Below the pieces are notes generated by a model, which saw nothing but the letters and a program-made list of their open reading frames with translations, searched no databases and was not told where the DNA came from. Positions 54,004 through 62,385 of a stretch of 64,000 nt of DNA are shown here, piece by piece. Source of the stretch: JAFNAG01 sp963824985 (lineage in GTDB: Bacteria > Acidobacteriota > UBA6911); the NCBI GenBank assembly GCA_963824985.1, contig CAWGRQ010000029.1, positions 62,001-126,000 on the forward strand, in the 5' to 3' direction. Within the stretch, counting starts at the first letter, position 1. Each line of letters opens with the position of its first letter. A program made the position numbers and the translations under genes.

Positions 54004-56424
54004 TCAGGTTATCAGGTCCACTATCGTGACTCCATTCCCGCCCTGGCCGGGCGGAGCCAGATGAAAGTTTTCGACATGGGGATGACCGGTCAGCAGCTCT
54101 GAAATGGCGCGCCGTAGTATGCCTTTGCCATGTCCATGAATGATGCGTATGCTCCGCGCACCCGCAAGGAAGGATTCGTCAAGATATTTGTCAACCCGCT
54201 GAACCGCTTCATCGGCTCTCATCCCGACAACGTTGAGCTCGGGAATATGGGTCTGATCGAGTTCCAGGTCATGCATCGGTTTTGGAGGCGTCCGGCTTAC
54301 GGATGATTGAGGAGAGGAGGGCAGGATCTGCAACTCGTCACGCCGGGCCCGGTATCTGAGGGAGCCGACACTCACGGTGATCGTGTCCCCTCGGATCGAC
54401 TCCACGATGCCGGCCTGCCCAAGGGGTTTGACCCAGACGTGGCCTCCTGCAACGGGTTCGCCATCAGGGTCCGGCGGCGGAGTGCAGGATTCAATTCCCA
54501 TCCCGCCACTCTCTGCTTTGGGCCGGGCAACCAGACCGATCTCCGTTTCCAGCCTGGTTTTGGTTTCCACGGCGGAGCGACGCAGCTGGGCCGCCTGGGC
54601 CAGAGAGAGTTTCCGCATTTTTTCCGCAGCGATCCGGTCTTTAATGGTTTCGAGCAGTTGCTCGCTCTGATGCCTGAACTCATCAAGCGCATGCTTGAGG
54701 AAGCTTTCAAACTCCTTTTGCCGTGTCGCCTCGCGCAGCGAGAACCTCTCCTCCAGTCGAGCGTACTCGATGGCGGATGCGGCGCGTTCCTCCTCGAGCG
54801 CGGCTCGAGACGCCTCCTGCTCATCCACCAGGAACTTGAGCCGCTTCAGGTAATTTCCGGCCAGGGTGTGATCCGGATGGGTGAGCGAGGAGGCATGATC
54901 CAGAATGGCATCGGGAACATTGAGGCGGCGGGCGATATCCAGTCCGGAGGAGGCGCCGGCCACGCCTACGATCAGCCGGTAAGTCGGACGCAGGGTGCGT
55001 TCGTCGAATTCGACCGAGGCATTGAGCACGCCTTCAACATTCGAGGCCCACATTTTCAGCGGATTATAGTGAGTGGTCACGAGGGTCGTGGCGCCGGAAC
55101 GTCGGAAATAGTCGACGATGGCCACCGCGAGAGCCGCCCCTTCTTCGGGGTCCGTGCCCGTGCCGACCTCGTCGATCAAAAGGAGTGCCGGCGGAGCGAC
55201 CGTCCCCGCCATGGCGGCGATGTTGCGCATGTGTGCGGTGAAGGTGGAAAGGTTGGCGGCAATGGATTGCTGATCGCCGATATCGGCCCAAACCTGGTGG
55301 AAGACGGGGAGCACCGCCACGCGCGCCGGTACGTGCAGTCCCATTTGTGCCATCAATGCGACCAGGCCGACCGTTTTCAACACCACGGTTTTCCCGCCGG
55401 CGTTTGGGCCGCTGATGACCAGGACCGGGTGGGAACCGTCCATGGCAAAGGAGATCGGGACAGCGCCGCTGCCCGCGCGCCGCAAGGCATGATCGAGCAG
55501 GATGTGACGCGCACCCTCCACCCGAAGCTCTCCATCCGGCGCCAGACGCGGTCGGACGCAGTCAAATTCGAGCGCCAGGCGGGCCTTGGCCTGGCCGACA
55601 TCCAACTCCGTCAGGGCGGCAATAACCATGAGGATCTCTTCGGCGTGCTCCCGCAGCGTCTCCGTAATGGCCAGCAGGATGCGGTTTATTTCGATTTCCT
55701 CCTGTTCACGCAGCCGGACCAGATCGTTATTCAATTCGATGACCGACAGGGGTTCGACGAAGGTCGTCTGGCCGCTGGATGACAGGCCGTGCACGACGCC
55801 GGGCACCTGGAAGCGGGTGTCGGTGCGCAGCGGGATCACAAACCGGCCGTTTCGAAATGTAATGATCTCGTCCTGAACCGCGCGGGTTTGCTGGTGCAGG
55901 ATGCCTTCAAGGGACCGATGAATGCGAGCGCGGCTGACCTGAATCTGGTGCCGGAGGTCGCGCAGCTCGCGGCTGGCGTCATCATCAATCTCGCCCCCGG
56001 GGAGAACCTTTCCCTTGATTTCGGCCAGCATCCGGCCCAGGTCCGGCACGCCGCCGGTGATGCCGGAAAGTCCCGGAAATTCGGCGCGCTCTTTCGGATC
56101 GCGGAACAGGTCGCGCAAGGACACGCCGATCGCGACCAGGTGTTCCAGTTCCAGTATCCGATTTGGCTCCAGAATGCTCCCCTGGATCTGAAGGCGGGCG
56201 AGGCTTGGCTCCGGATCCTCGATTCCCGAAAGTCCGAAGCGCTCGCCGGAATCAAGGAATCGAACGCATTCGGCGGTCAGATCCAGAGCCCGATCAATCG
56301 CTGTTGATTGGGTCCGGGGCCGTAATCCCAGCGCGCTGCTCCGCCCCATCGGAGTTTGCACGTGCCGTGCCAGCAACTCCAGCAGCTGATCAAGTTCCAG
56401 GATTTCAAATGTATGTCGGTCCAT
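54004..56424 (-). CDS. mutS2: MutS2-family ATPase/endonuclease
   Basis: 806 residues from ATG 56424 (MDRHTFEILELDQLL), the family start; the frame is open for 48 codons further but without similarity. Domains: core/clamp helices (about 1-300), ABC-like ATPase with Walker A VISGPNAGGKTVVLKTVG and Walker B LLLIDEVGTGTDPEEG, coiled coil (about 510-640), a KOW-like segment, and the C-terminal Smr domain with VVGMRADEAVQRVDKYL and IRIIHGHGKGILR. MutS2 suppresses recombination and rescues collided ribosomes in several bacteria. It is not a mismatch-repair MutS. Divergent from 56667. Confidence 0.95.
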   Translation of the reverse strand: MDRHTFEILELDQLLELLARHVQTPMGRSSALGLRPRTQSTAIDRALDLTAECVRFLDSGERFGLSGIEDPEPSLARLQIQGSILEPNRILELEHLVAIGVSLRDLFRDPKERAEFPGLSGITGGVPDLGRMLAEIKGKVLPGGEIDDDASRELRDLRHQIQVSRARIHRSLEGILHQQTRAVQDEIITFRNGRFVIPLRTDTRFQVPGVVHGLSSSGQTTFVEPLSVIELNNDLVRLREQEEIEINRILLAITETLREHAEEILMVIAALTELDVGQAKARLALEFDCVRPRLAPDGELRVEGARHILLDHALRRAGSGAVPISFAMDGSHPVLVISGPNAGGKTVVLKTVGLVALMAQMGLHVPARVAVLPVFHQVWADIGDQQSIAANLSTFTAHMRNIAAMAGTVAPPALLLIDEVGTGTDPEEGAALAVAIVDYFRRSGATTLVTTHYNPLKMWASNVEGVLNASVEFDERTLRPTYRLIVGVAGASSGLDIARRLNVPDAILDHASSLTHPDHTLAGNYLKRLKFLVDEQEASRAALEEERAASAIEYARLEERFSLREATRQKEFESFLKHALDEFRHQSEQLLETIKDRIAAEKMRKLSLAQAAQLRRSAVETKTRLETEIGLVARPKAESGGMGIESCTPPPDPDGEPVAGGHVWVKPLGQAGIVESIRGDTITVSVGSLRYRARRDELQILPSSPQSSVSRTPPKPMHDLELDQTHIPELNVVGMRADEAVQRVDKYLDESFLAGARSIRIIHGHGKGILRRAISELLTGHPHVENFHLAPPGQGGNGVTIVDLIT

Positions 56425-56666
56425 ATGCGCCAGCACGAGCCACAGGCTTCGGAGAGCAGGGAAAAACGACAGGGAATCTCCCATCTGACGGAGACCGGAA
56501 AGCCTCGCGATCGCGGCGGGATCCGTTGCCTGCCGACTCGCGCGCAAGGCCGCGAAGCGGCCCGTCACGAAGCATTGTCAATACTCCGGCCGGTAGGGTA
56601 TATTTGTTTCTTTTGATCCGCTGGTATTTCAAATCCAAATGCTGTTCTTTCAACTGGAGTTCGGTT

Positions 56667-57998
56667 ATGGCTGCAAGGCAAAAGAAGGTTATCATAATGG
56701 GGGCTGCCGGAAGAGATTTTCATAACTTCAACGTGTACTTCCGCAATAACCCGCACTACCAGGTGATGGCGTTTACCGCGTTCCAGATCCCGGGGATATC
56801 GGGCAGAACGTACCCGCCCGATCTGGCCGGAGAAGGCTATCCCCAGGGTATACCGATCTTCGACGAATCCGAATTGCCCGCCCTGATCGAAAGATTCGGT
56901 CCTGACGAGGTAGTGTTCGCCTACAGCGACGTGCCCCATATCGAAGTGATGCACCGGGCTTCCCTGGTAAATTCCCTGGGGCCGGACTTCGTGCTGATGG
57001 GCGCGAAAGCGACCTCGCTCCGTTCCATCAAGCCGGTCATATCCGTTTGTGCGGTGCGGACCGGATGCGGCAAGAGTCAGACGTCGAGGCGGATTACCGA
57101 ACTCCTGCGCAAGCGTGGCAAGTCCGTGGTGGTCGTGCGTCATCCGATGCCCTATGGTGATCTGAGTGCCCAGCGTTGCGAACGCTTTGAGACGCTGGCA
57201 GACCTGGAAAAATATCAATGCACAATCGAGGAAATGGAAGAGTACGAGTCGCACATCCAGAAGGGGCACATCGTGTACGCAGGGGTTGACTATGGGGATA
57301 TCCTGCGCAGTGCCGAGAAAGAGGCGGATATCATCCTGTGGGACGGCGGCAACAACGACATTCCTTTTTATCAGAGTGATCTGCGCATCGTGGTGTTGGA
57401 TCCGCACCGCCCCGGGCACGAGTTGCGCTACTACCCCGGAGAGACCAATCTGCGCATGGCCCAGGTGCTGCTGGTTAACAAGGTAAATACCGCCGAGCCC
57501 GCGGCGATTGAAGAAGTCCTGGGAAACGCCGCCCGGATCAATCCCGGCGCTACGGTGATCCAGGCGGGTTCTGTCGTCAGTGTGGACGATGAAAAAGCGG
57601 TCCGGGGAAAGAGAGTGCTGGTGGTGGAGGATGGGCCGACATTGACTCATGGCGAGATGCGCTACGGCGCGGCTCATGTTGCTGCCCGGCAGTTCGGCGC
57701 CGCCGAAATCGTCGACCCGCGCCCCTATGCCGTGGGCTCCATCCGCGGCGTCTTCGAAAAATACCGGCACCTGACCGACATTCTTCCGGCCATGGGATAC
57801 GGCGAGCAACAGGTGCGCGACCTGCACGCTACCATCGACGCCGTCCCATGCGACCTGGTTCTGGTGGGCACGCCGTTTGACCTGGGCCGACTGATCCACA
57901 GCCGACATCCGATGATGCGCGTCCGCTACAGTCTGGACCAACCGGCCACCGACCGGCTGGCCGTCATCCTGGATCAGTTTCTGGCCGCGCGGAAGTAG
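56667..57998 (+). CDS. Cyclic 2,3-diphosphoglycerate synthetase-like protein
   Basis: 443 residues. ATG at 56667 with GGAG seven bases upstream (the frame is open further up, opposite mutS2). N-terminal Rossmann-like part (KKVIIMGAAGRDFHNFNVYF, GRTYPPDLAGEGYPQGIPIF), a P-loop NTPase domain (about 135-350: VCAVRTGCGKSQTSRRITEL, RHPMPYGDL, DIILWDGGNNDIPFY), and the C-terminal block YGEQQVRDLHATIDAVPCDL. In methanogens the family makes cyclic 2,3-diphosphoglycerate; bacterial homologues are uncharacterised. Here it leads an ornithine/carbamoyl-phosphate cluster with a 13-base gap to argF, so a role linked to carbamoyl phosphate is an attractive inference. Confidence 0.85.
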   Translation: MAARQKKVIIMGAAGRDFHNFNVYFRNNPHYQVMAFTAFQIPGISGRTYPPDLAGEGYPQGIPIFDESELPALIERFGPDEVVFAYSDVPHIEVMHRASLVNSLGPDFVLMGAKATSLRSIKPVISVCAVRTGCGKSQTSRRITELLRKRGKSVVVVRHPMPYGDLSAQRCERFETLADLEKYQCTIEEMEEYESHIQKGHIVYAGVDYGDILRSAEKEADIILWDGGNNDIPFYQSDLRIVVLDPHRPGHELRYYPGETNLRMAQVLLVNKVNTAEPAAIEEVLGNAARINPGATVIQAGSVVSVDDEKAVRGKRVLVVEDGPTLTHGEMRYGAAHVAARQFGAAEIVDPRPYAVGSIRGVFEKYRHLTDILPAMGYGEQQVRDLHATIDAVPCDLVLVGTPFDLGRLIHSRHPMMRVRYSLDQPATDRLAVILDQFLAARK

Positions 57999-58011
57999 CC
58001 TGGAGGAGAAC

Positions 58012-58929
58012 ATGAGCAAACGCGATTTCATTACTATTAGCAGTTATACTCCGGAGGAGATCAGAAGGCTGATCGAGGACGCGATTGCCATCAAGGCCAA
58101 CCCGGCGAAATATGCCGAAGCCCTCAAAGGTAAGGCGCTGGCCATGATCTTCGAGAAGCCGTCGTTGCGTACGCGCGTGACCTTCGACGTCGGGATCCAT
58201 CAGCTTGGGGGATTCGCAGTCTACCTGTCACCGGCGGAGATCAATCTGGGCAAACGCGAATCGGTCGCGGACATTGCCCGGAATCTCGGCCGGATGGTGC
58301 AGGGAATTATGGCGCGGACCTTCAGCCACAAGGTGGTGGAGGAGCTCGCGGCCCATGCGGCCGTGCCCGTTATCAATGGACTGACTGAATACAACCATCC
58401 ATGCCAGGCGATGGCCGATTATCTGACAATTTTCGAGATCAGGAAGTCTTTGGCCGGCATCAAGCTCGCCTATGTCGGCGACGGCAACAATGTCGCCCAT
58501 TCCCTGATCAAGGGTGCGGCGCGTCTCGGGGTGCACCTGGCCCTGGCGACACCTGCCGGGTATGAACCAAATCCCGAGGTGGTCCGTTGGGCGCGCTCCG
58601 CAGGGAAAGCCACCGGCTGCACGATCGATCTTACTCAGGATCCGGCCGAAGCTGCCCGTGATGCGGATGCCATTTATACCGACGTCTGGACCAGCATGGG
58701 TCAGGAGGCCGAATCGGCGCATCGCCTGGAAATCTTCCGCCCCTATCAGGTGAATGACGCCCTGTTCGCTCACGCGCGTCCCGATGCGATTTTCCTCCAT
58801 TGCCTGCCGGCGCATCGTGGTGAGGAGGTGACCGCGGCGGTCATGGAATCAAACCGCTCGGTGGTCTTCCAGCAGGCAGAAAACCGCCTGCACGCCCAGA
58901 AGGCCATTCTGCTTCACCTGATGCAATAG
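58012..58929 (+). CDS. argF: Ornithine carbamoyltransferase
   Basis: 305 residues. Carbamoyl-phosphate loop EKPSLRTRVTF (51-55), ARTFSH, HPCQAMAD, ornithine-side DVWTSMGQE and the catalytic FLHCLPAHRGEEV. Catalyses ornithine plus carbamoyl phosphate to citrulline, or the reverse in catabolism. Ribosome site GGAGGAG before ATG 58012. With carbamate kinase next door, the reverse, ATP-yielding direction is plausible, but arginine deiminase is absent from the window. Confidence 0.94.
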   Translation: MSKRDFITISSYTPEEIRRLIEDAIAIKANPAKYAEALKGKALAMIFEKPSLRTRVTFDVGIHQLGGFAVYLSPAEINLGKRESVADIARNLGRMVQGIMARTFSHKVVEELAAHAAVPVINGLTEYNHPCQAMADYLTIFEIRKSLAGIKLAYVGDGNNVAHSLIKGAARLGVHLALATPAGYEPNPEVVRWARSAGKATGCTIDLTQDPAEAARDADAIYTDVWTSMGQEAESAHRLEIFRPYQVNDALFAHARPDAIFLHCLPAHRGEEVTAAVMESNRSVVFQQAENRLHAQKAILLHLMQ

Positions 58930-58938
58930 GGGTTGAAC

Positions 58939-59877
58939 GTGGCGGAATCGGCACTGATCGCAGTCGGCGGAAACTCCCTGATCCGGGCTGGGGAGAAGGG
59001 GACCATCCCGGAACAGATCGCCAATGCCGGGCATATCGGCAGGGTGATCGTATCCCTGCTGGGATCGGGTATGCAGCTGGTGCTTACGCATGGGAATGGT
59101 CCCCAGGTCGGGGCACAACTGCTGCGCTCGGAACGCGCCGCAGGCCAGGTGTATGAACAGGGACTGGACGTGTGCGTGGCGGCCACCCAGGGTGAAATCG
59201 GATACCTGCTCCAGCAAACCCTGCAGCGGGAACTCCAGAGAGCCGGGATGTTGCAGCCCGTAACGACAGTCCTGACGCAAATGGTGGTTGCGGCCGACGA
59301 TCCCGCTTTCCACAATCCCACCAAACCCATCGGGCCCTTTTACTCCGCTGCGGACGCCTTGGAAAAGAGCCGTACCCTTGGTTGGGCCATGGTGGAGGAT
59401 GCCTCGCGCGGGTACCGTCGGGTGGTAGCTTCTCCAATTCCGATCGAGATCATCGAGGAAGAGGTCATCCGTCGCACCATGAATGCCGGGATGTTGGTGA
59501 TTGCCGCCGGTGGAGGCGGTATCCCGGTGGTCCGGGACAATGGGGCCTTCCGAGGAGTGGATGCGGTGATCGACAAGGATCGCGCCTCGGTGCTGTTGGC
59601 CATGAAGTTGGGCGTGGACCGGTTGGTGTTTTCTACCGATACCGATCATGTATACCTCAAGTTCAAACAGCCCGGTCAACGGGCCCTCAAAAGAGTCGGT
59701 ATCGAGGAGCTGCAAGGCTACCAGGAGGCCGGAGAGTTTCCTCCGGGAAGTATGGGACCAAAAGTCGAGGCCGTCATTCGGTTTTTGCGGGCCGGAGGGA
59801 AACGGGCGGTCATCGCTTCCCTGGAAAATCTGGCAGAGGCGGTGAACGGGGAAGCGGGAACGCTAATTGTACCCTGA
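58939..59877 (+). CDS. arcC: Carbamate kinase
   Basis: 312 residues. Start GTG at 58939 with AGGGG six bases upstream. Amino-acid-kinase fold: LIAVGGNSLIRAGEKGT, VLTHGNGPQVGAQLLRSE, GWAMVEDASRGYRRVVASP, VIAAGGGGIPVV, DAVIDKDRASVLLA, and FPPGSMGPKVEA. It interconverts carbamoyl phosphate plus ADP with carbamate plus ATP. Gap to argF is nine bases and to pyrB 18, so one operon. Confidence 0.94.
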   Translation: MAESALIAVGGNSLIRAGEKGTIPEQIANAGHIGRVIVSLLGSGMQLVLTHGNGPQVGAQLLRSERAAGQVYEQGLDVCVAATQGEIGYLLQQTLQRELQRAGMLQPVTTVLTQMVVAADDPAFHNPTKPIGPFYSAADALEKSRTLGWAMVEDASRGYRRVVASPIPIEIIEEEVIRRTMNAGMLVIAAGGGGIPVVRDNGAFRGVDAVIDKDRASVLLAMKLGVDRLVFSTDTDHVYLKFKQPGQRALKRVGIEELQGYQEAGEFPPGSMGPKVEAVIRFLRAGGKRAVIASLENLAEAVNGEAGTLIVP

Positions 59878-59895
59878 TCGGAGAAGGGGCCGGCC

Positions 59896-60810
59896 ATGAG
59901 TCTGCGACACGTGATTGAATCCCAGCAGTTCACGGTGCCATTGCTCTTGGAGTTGTTCGAACGGACGCGCGCCATGGAAAGGATCGTGGCGCGGGGCGGG
60001 ACTCTCGACTATCAGAATCGGATCATGGCGACGCTTTTTTATCAGCCCTCGACCAGAACCAGGATTTCTTTCGAGGCCGCCATGTATCGCCTGGGAGGCC
60101 GGGTCAGCTCAACGGAACAGGCCCGGGTTTTCTCCTCGGAAGTCGAGGGGGAACAGCTTGAGGATACTATCCGGATCATCTCCGGCTACACGGATGTGAT
60201 CGTGCTGCGCCATTCCGAAATGGGCGGAGCCGCCCGCGCGGCTTCCGTGTCCAGGGTGCCGGTAATCAACGCGGGGGATGGCAGCGGCGGACAACACCCC
60301 ACCCAGGCACTTCTCGATCTCTACACAATTTTCCGCGAACGCCGCACACTCGATGGATTGAGCATCGCTATGGTCGGGGAACTGGACCAGGGGCGTACGG
60401 TGCGCTCCCTGGCGTATTTCCTGAGCAAGTTCGACCGCGTCAAGATCCACTTTGTGAGCCCCCCCGAGGTGCGCATGAAGAGGGACATCCTGGCGCATCT
60501 CGAAGAGCACAACGTATGGTATGCGCAGGAATCGGAGCTCGATCGCGTGATCAAAGATGTCGATGTTCTTTATATGACGCAGATTCACCCCGGTCGCATG
60601 CCGGATCACGACCGGCTGCGGAAATATTTTGTGGACGCGTCTGTCCTGCGAAAAATGCGGGCGAACGCTATGATCCTTCACCCTCTGCCGCGCACGGTGG
60701 AACTCGACAAAAGCGTGGATGCCGACCCGCGCGCCTTTTACTTTCAACAGGCGAACAACGGGCTGTTTGTGCGCATGGCACTCGTGAGCATGGTTTTGGA
60801 TTCGAAGTGA
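59896..60810 (+). CDS. pyrB: Aspartate carbamoyltransferase catalytic chain
   Basis: 304 residues. PSTRTRISFEAAM (51-63), VFSSEVEGEQLEDTIRIISG, the aspartate-type loop INAGDGSGGQHPTQALLDLY, VGELDQGRTVRSLA, DVLYMTQIHPGRM and ILHPLPR. First committed step of pyrimidine synthesis. It has features of PyrB and not of OTC (no HCLP). No pyrI or pyrC beside it; it sits in the carbamoyl-phosphate cluster, so carbamoyl phosphate made or spent by ArgF/ArcC could be shared. Confidence 0.9.
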   Translation: MSLRHVIESQQFTVPLLLELFERTRAMERIVARGGTLDYQNRIMATLFYQPSTRTRISFEAAMYRLGGRVSSTEQARVFSSEVEGEQLEDTIRIISGYTDVIVLRHSEMGGAARAASVSRVPVINAGDGSGGQHPTQALLDLYTIFRERRTLDGLSIAMVGELDQGRTVRSLAYFLSKFDRVKIHFVSPPEVRMKRDILAHLEEHNVWYAQESELDRVIKDVDVLYMTQIHPGRMPDHDRLRKYFVDASVLRKMRANAMILHPLPRTVELDKSVDADPRAFYFQQANNGLFVRMALVSMVLDSK

Positions 60811-60850
60811 CCGCGAATATTTATATTGTGCTGCCTTGAAAGGAGGCTTT

Positions 60851-62050
60851 ATGAATCCCTCTATGACAACCAAGGACCTGATCGAACTCGAGGACCTATA
60901 TGGCGCCCACAACTACCACCCGCTGGATGTCGTCGTTCAGAAGGCGCAGGGCGTCTGGGTTTATGACGTAGACGGCAAGCGCTACATGGACTGCCTGGCC
61001 GCCTATTCCGCGGTGAATCAGGGGCATTGCCATCCAAAAATCATGAGCGCCATGGTCGAGCAGGCGCACCGGGTTACGTTGACTTCCCGCGCCTTCCGCA
61101 ACGATCAGCTGCCGTTACTCTGCAGGGATCTTCACGACCTCGCGGGCATGGATATGGTGTTGCCGATGAACTCCGGGGCGGAAGCCGTGGAGACCGCTCT
61201 CAAAGCCGCGCGGAAGTGGGGCTACACTGTGAAGGGGATTGAACCCGGCAAGGCCGAAATCATCACCTGCACCAACAACTTTCACGGGCGCACGATCACG
61301 ATCGTCAGCTTCTCAACGGACGCTCAATATCGCGACGGTTTCGGCCCCTTCACACCGGGCTTTACCGTAATTCCGTACAACGACGTCGAAGCGCTGCGCC
61401 GCGCCATCACGCCCAATACATGCGCATTTCTCGTTGAACCCATTCAGGGAGAGGCCGGCATTCTGGTTCCTGCGGACGGCTACCTGAAGCAATGTGAGGC
61501 CCTGTGCCGTGAAAACAGGGTGTTGTTCGTTCTCGACGAAATCCAGTCGGGCCTGGGCCGAACCGGCAAGCTGTTCGCCTATATGCACGAGAAGGTGCAG
61601 CCGGACATGGTGATCATAGGCAAGGCGCTTTCGGGAGGCTACTATCCAGTTTCCGCCGTACTGGCGCCGCGCAATGTGCTCGGGGTATTTCATCCCGGCG
61701 ATCACGGCAGCACCTTTGGAGGCAATCCGCTGGCCTGCGCCATTGCCCGTGCCGCCCTGAAGGTACTCACTGAGGAGAAGCTGGTCGAGCGATCAGCCGA
61801 GCTCGGCGCCTATTTCCTTGAAAAACTGCGGACGATCGGGGCGCCGGACATCGTCGAGATCCGGGGGCGAGGGCTATGGATCGGGATCGAATTGCGAGTT
61901 CCCGCGCGCCCGTACTGTGAGAAGTTGAAAGAGGAGGGAATTCTCTGCAAGGAGACCCACGATCACGTAATCCGCGTGGCGCCGCCGCTGGTGATTACCC
62001 GGGAGGAGATCGATTGGGCAATGGAGCGCTTCCGAAAGGTCCTGAAGTAG
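60851..62050 (+). CDS. rocD: Ornithine-oxo-acid aminotransferase
   Basis: 399 residues. AAAGGAGG precedes ATG 60851. Class III PLP aminotransferase: YDVDGKRYMDCLAAYSAVNQ, PMNSGAEAVETALKAARKW, NFHGRTITIVSFSTDAQY, VEPIQGEAGILVP, FVLDEIQSGLGRTGK, PLP-lysine in VIIGKALSGGYYPVSAVLA, and STFGGNPLACAIA. It matches ornithine delta-aminotransferase better than acetylornithine aminotransferase (NYHPLDVV, AYSAVNQGHCHPKI). It turns ornithine into glutamate semialdehyde, disposing of the ornithine that catabolic ArgF would release. Confidence 0.92.
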   Translation: MNPSMTTKDLIELEDLYGAHNYHPLDVVVQKAQGVWVYDVDGKRYMDCLAAYSAVNQGHCHPKIMSAMVEQAHRVTLTSRAFRNDQLPLLCRDLHDLAGMDMVLPMNSGAEAVETALKAARKWGYTVKGIEPGKAEIITCTNNFHGRTITIVSFSTDAQYRDGFGPFTPGFTVIPYNDVEALRRAITPNTCAFLVEPIQGEAGILVPADGYLKQCEALCRENRVLFVLDEIQSGLGRTGKLFAYMHEKVQPDMVIIGKALSGGYYPVSAVLAPRNVLGVFHPGDHGSTFGGNPLACAIARAALKVLTEEKLVERSAELGAYFLEKLRTIGAPDIVEIRGRGLWIGIELRVPARPYCEKLKEEGILCKETHDHVIRVAPPLVITREEIDWAMERFRKVLK

Positions 62051-62380
62051 GAGATCGGCGCTCGAGCACGCGACGTGTCTGCGCACAAAGCTTGCCACGG
62101 ATTGCACGGATATCACAGATTGCCCCCAATAAGGCCGATCCAAAGAGATAAGTTCCAGTAAAATCCGTGCAATCCTCGGCCTGATTATTTGGATCGGGCT
62201 TGAGCGAACAGTATTGGAGTTAATCCGCATTATTCAAGCTGCACGACGTTTCAGGACGCGGATGAACGCGGATTGGATCCGTGTTCTTCCGCGTCCCAAA
62301 AACTCTCCGTTATGAGCGAATCCCGGCGTCAGGTATTGATATTCGTGCGTTTGCGAAAGACTTTCATGAACAACGCGAAC
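62051..62380. other. Convergent intergenic region, 330 bp, two repeat elements
   Basis: Contains inverted-repeat sequence 62094-62180 and the hairpin element 62253-62385. No gene. Confidence 0.6.
62094..62180. repeat. Short inverted-repeat element, CCACGGATTGCACGGAT arms
   Basis: GCCACGGATTGCACGGAT at the left pairs with ATCCGTGCAATCCTCGGC (62163-62180) with one mismatch region. Related in wording to 31004-31225. Confidence 0.75.
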
Positions 62381-62385
62381 TTAGG
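62253..62385. repeat. Composite hairpin element with conserved tail, copy 2
   Basis: GGACGCGGATGAACGCGGAT (62253-62272) pairs with ATCCGTGTTCTTCCGCGTCC (62277-62296). The tail to 62385 matches that of 49395-49710. Located directly after the 3' end of the minus-strand quinone oxidoreductase gene. Confidence 0.78.

Noticed and set aside
56163..56666. Upstream 168-codon extension of the cDPGS-like gene
   Set aside because: It lies opposite mutS2 and has no family similarity; ATG 56667 has a good ribosome site.
58012..62050. A complete arginine deiminase pathway
   Set aside because: Arginine deiminase and an arginine/ornithine exchanger are not present in the window; only ArgF and ArcC are.
24540..62360. 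Many long frames opposite real genes (for example 548-1177 plus, 2002-2946 plus, 17783-19162 minus, 54307-55782 plus)
   Set aside because: They are antisense shadows in GC-rich coding DNA without ribosome sites or recognisable domains.
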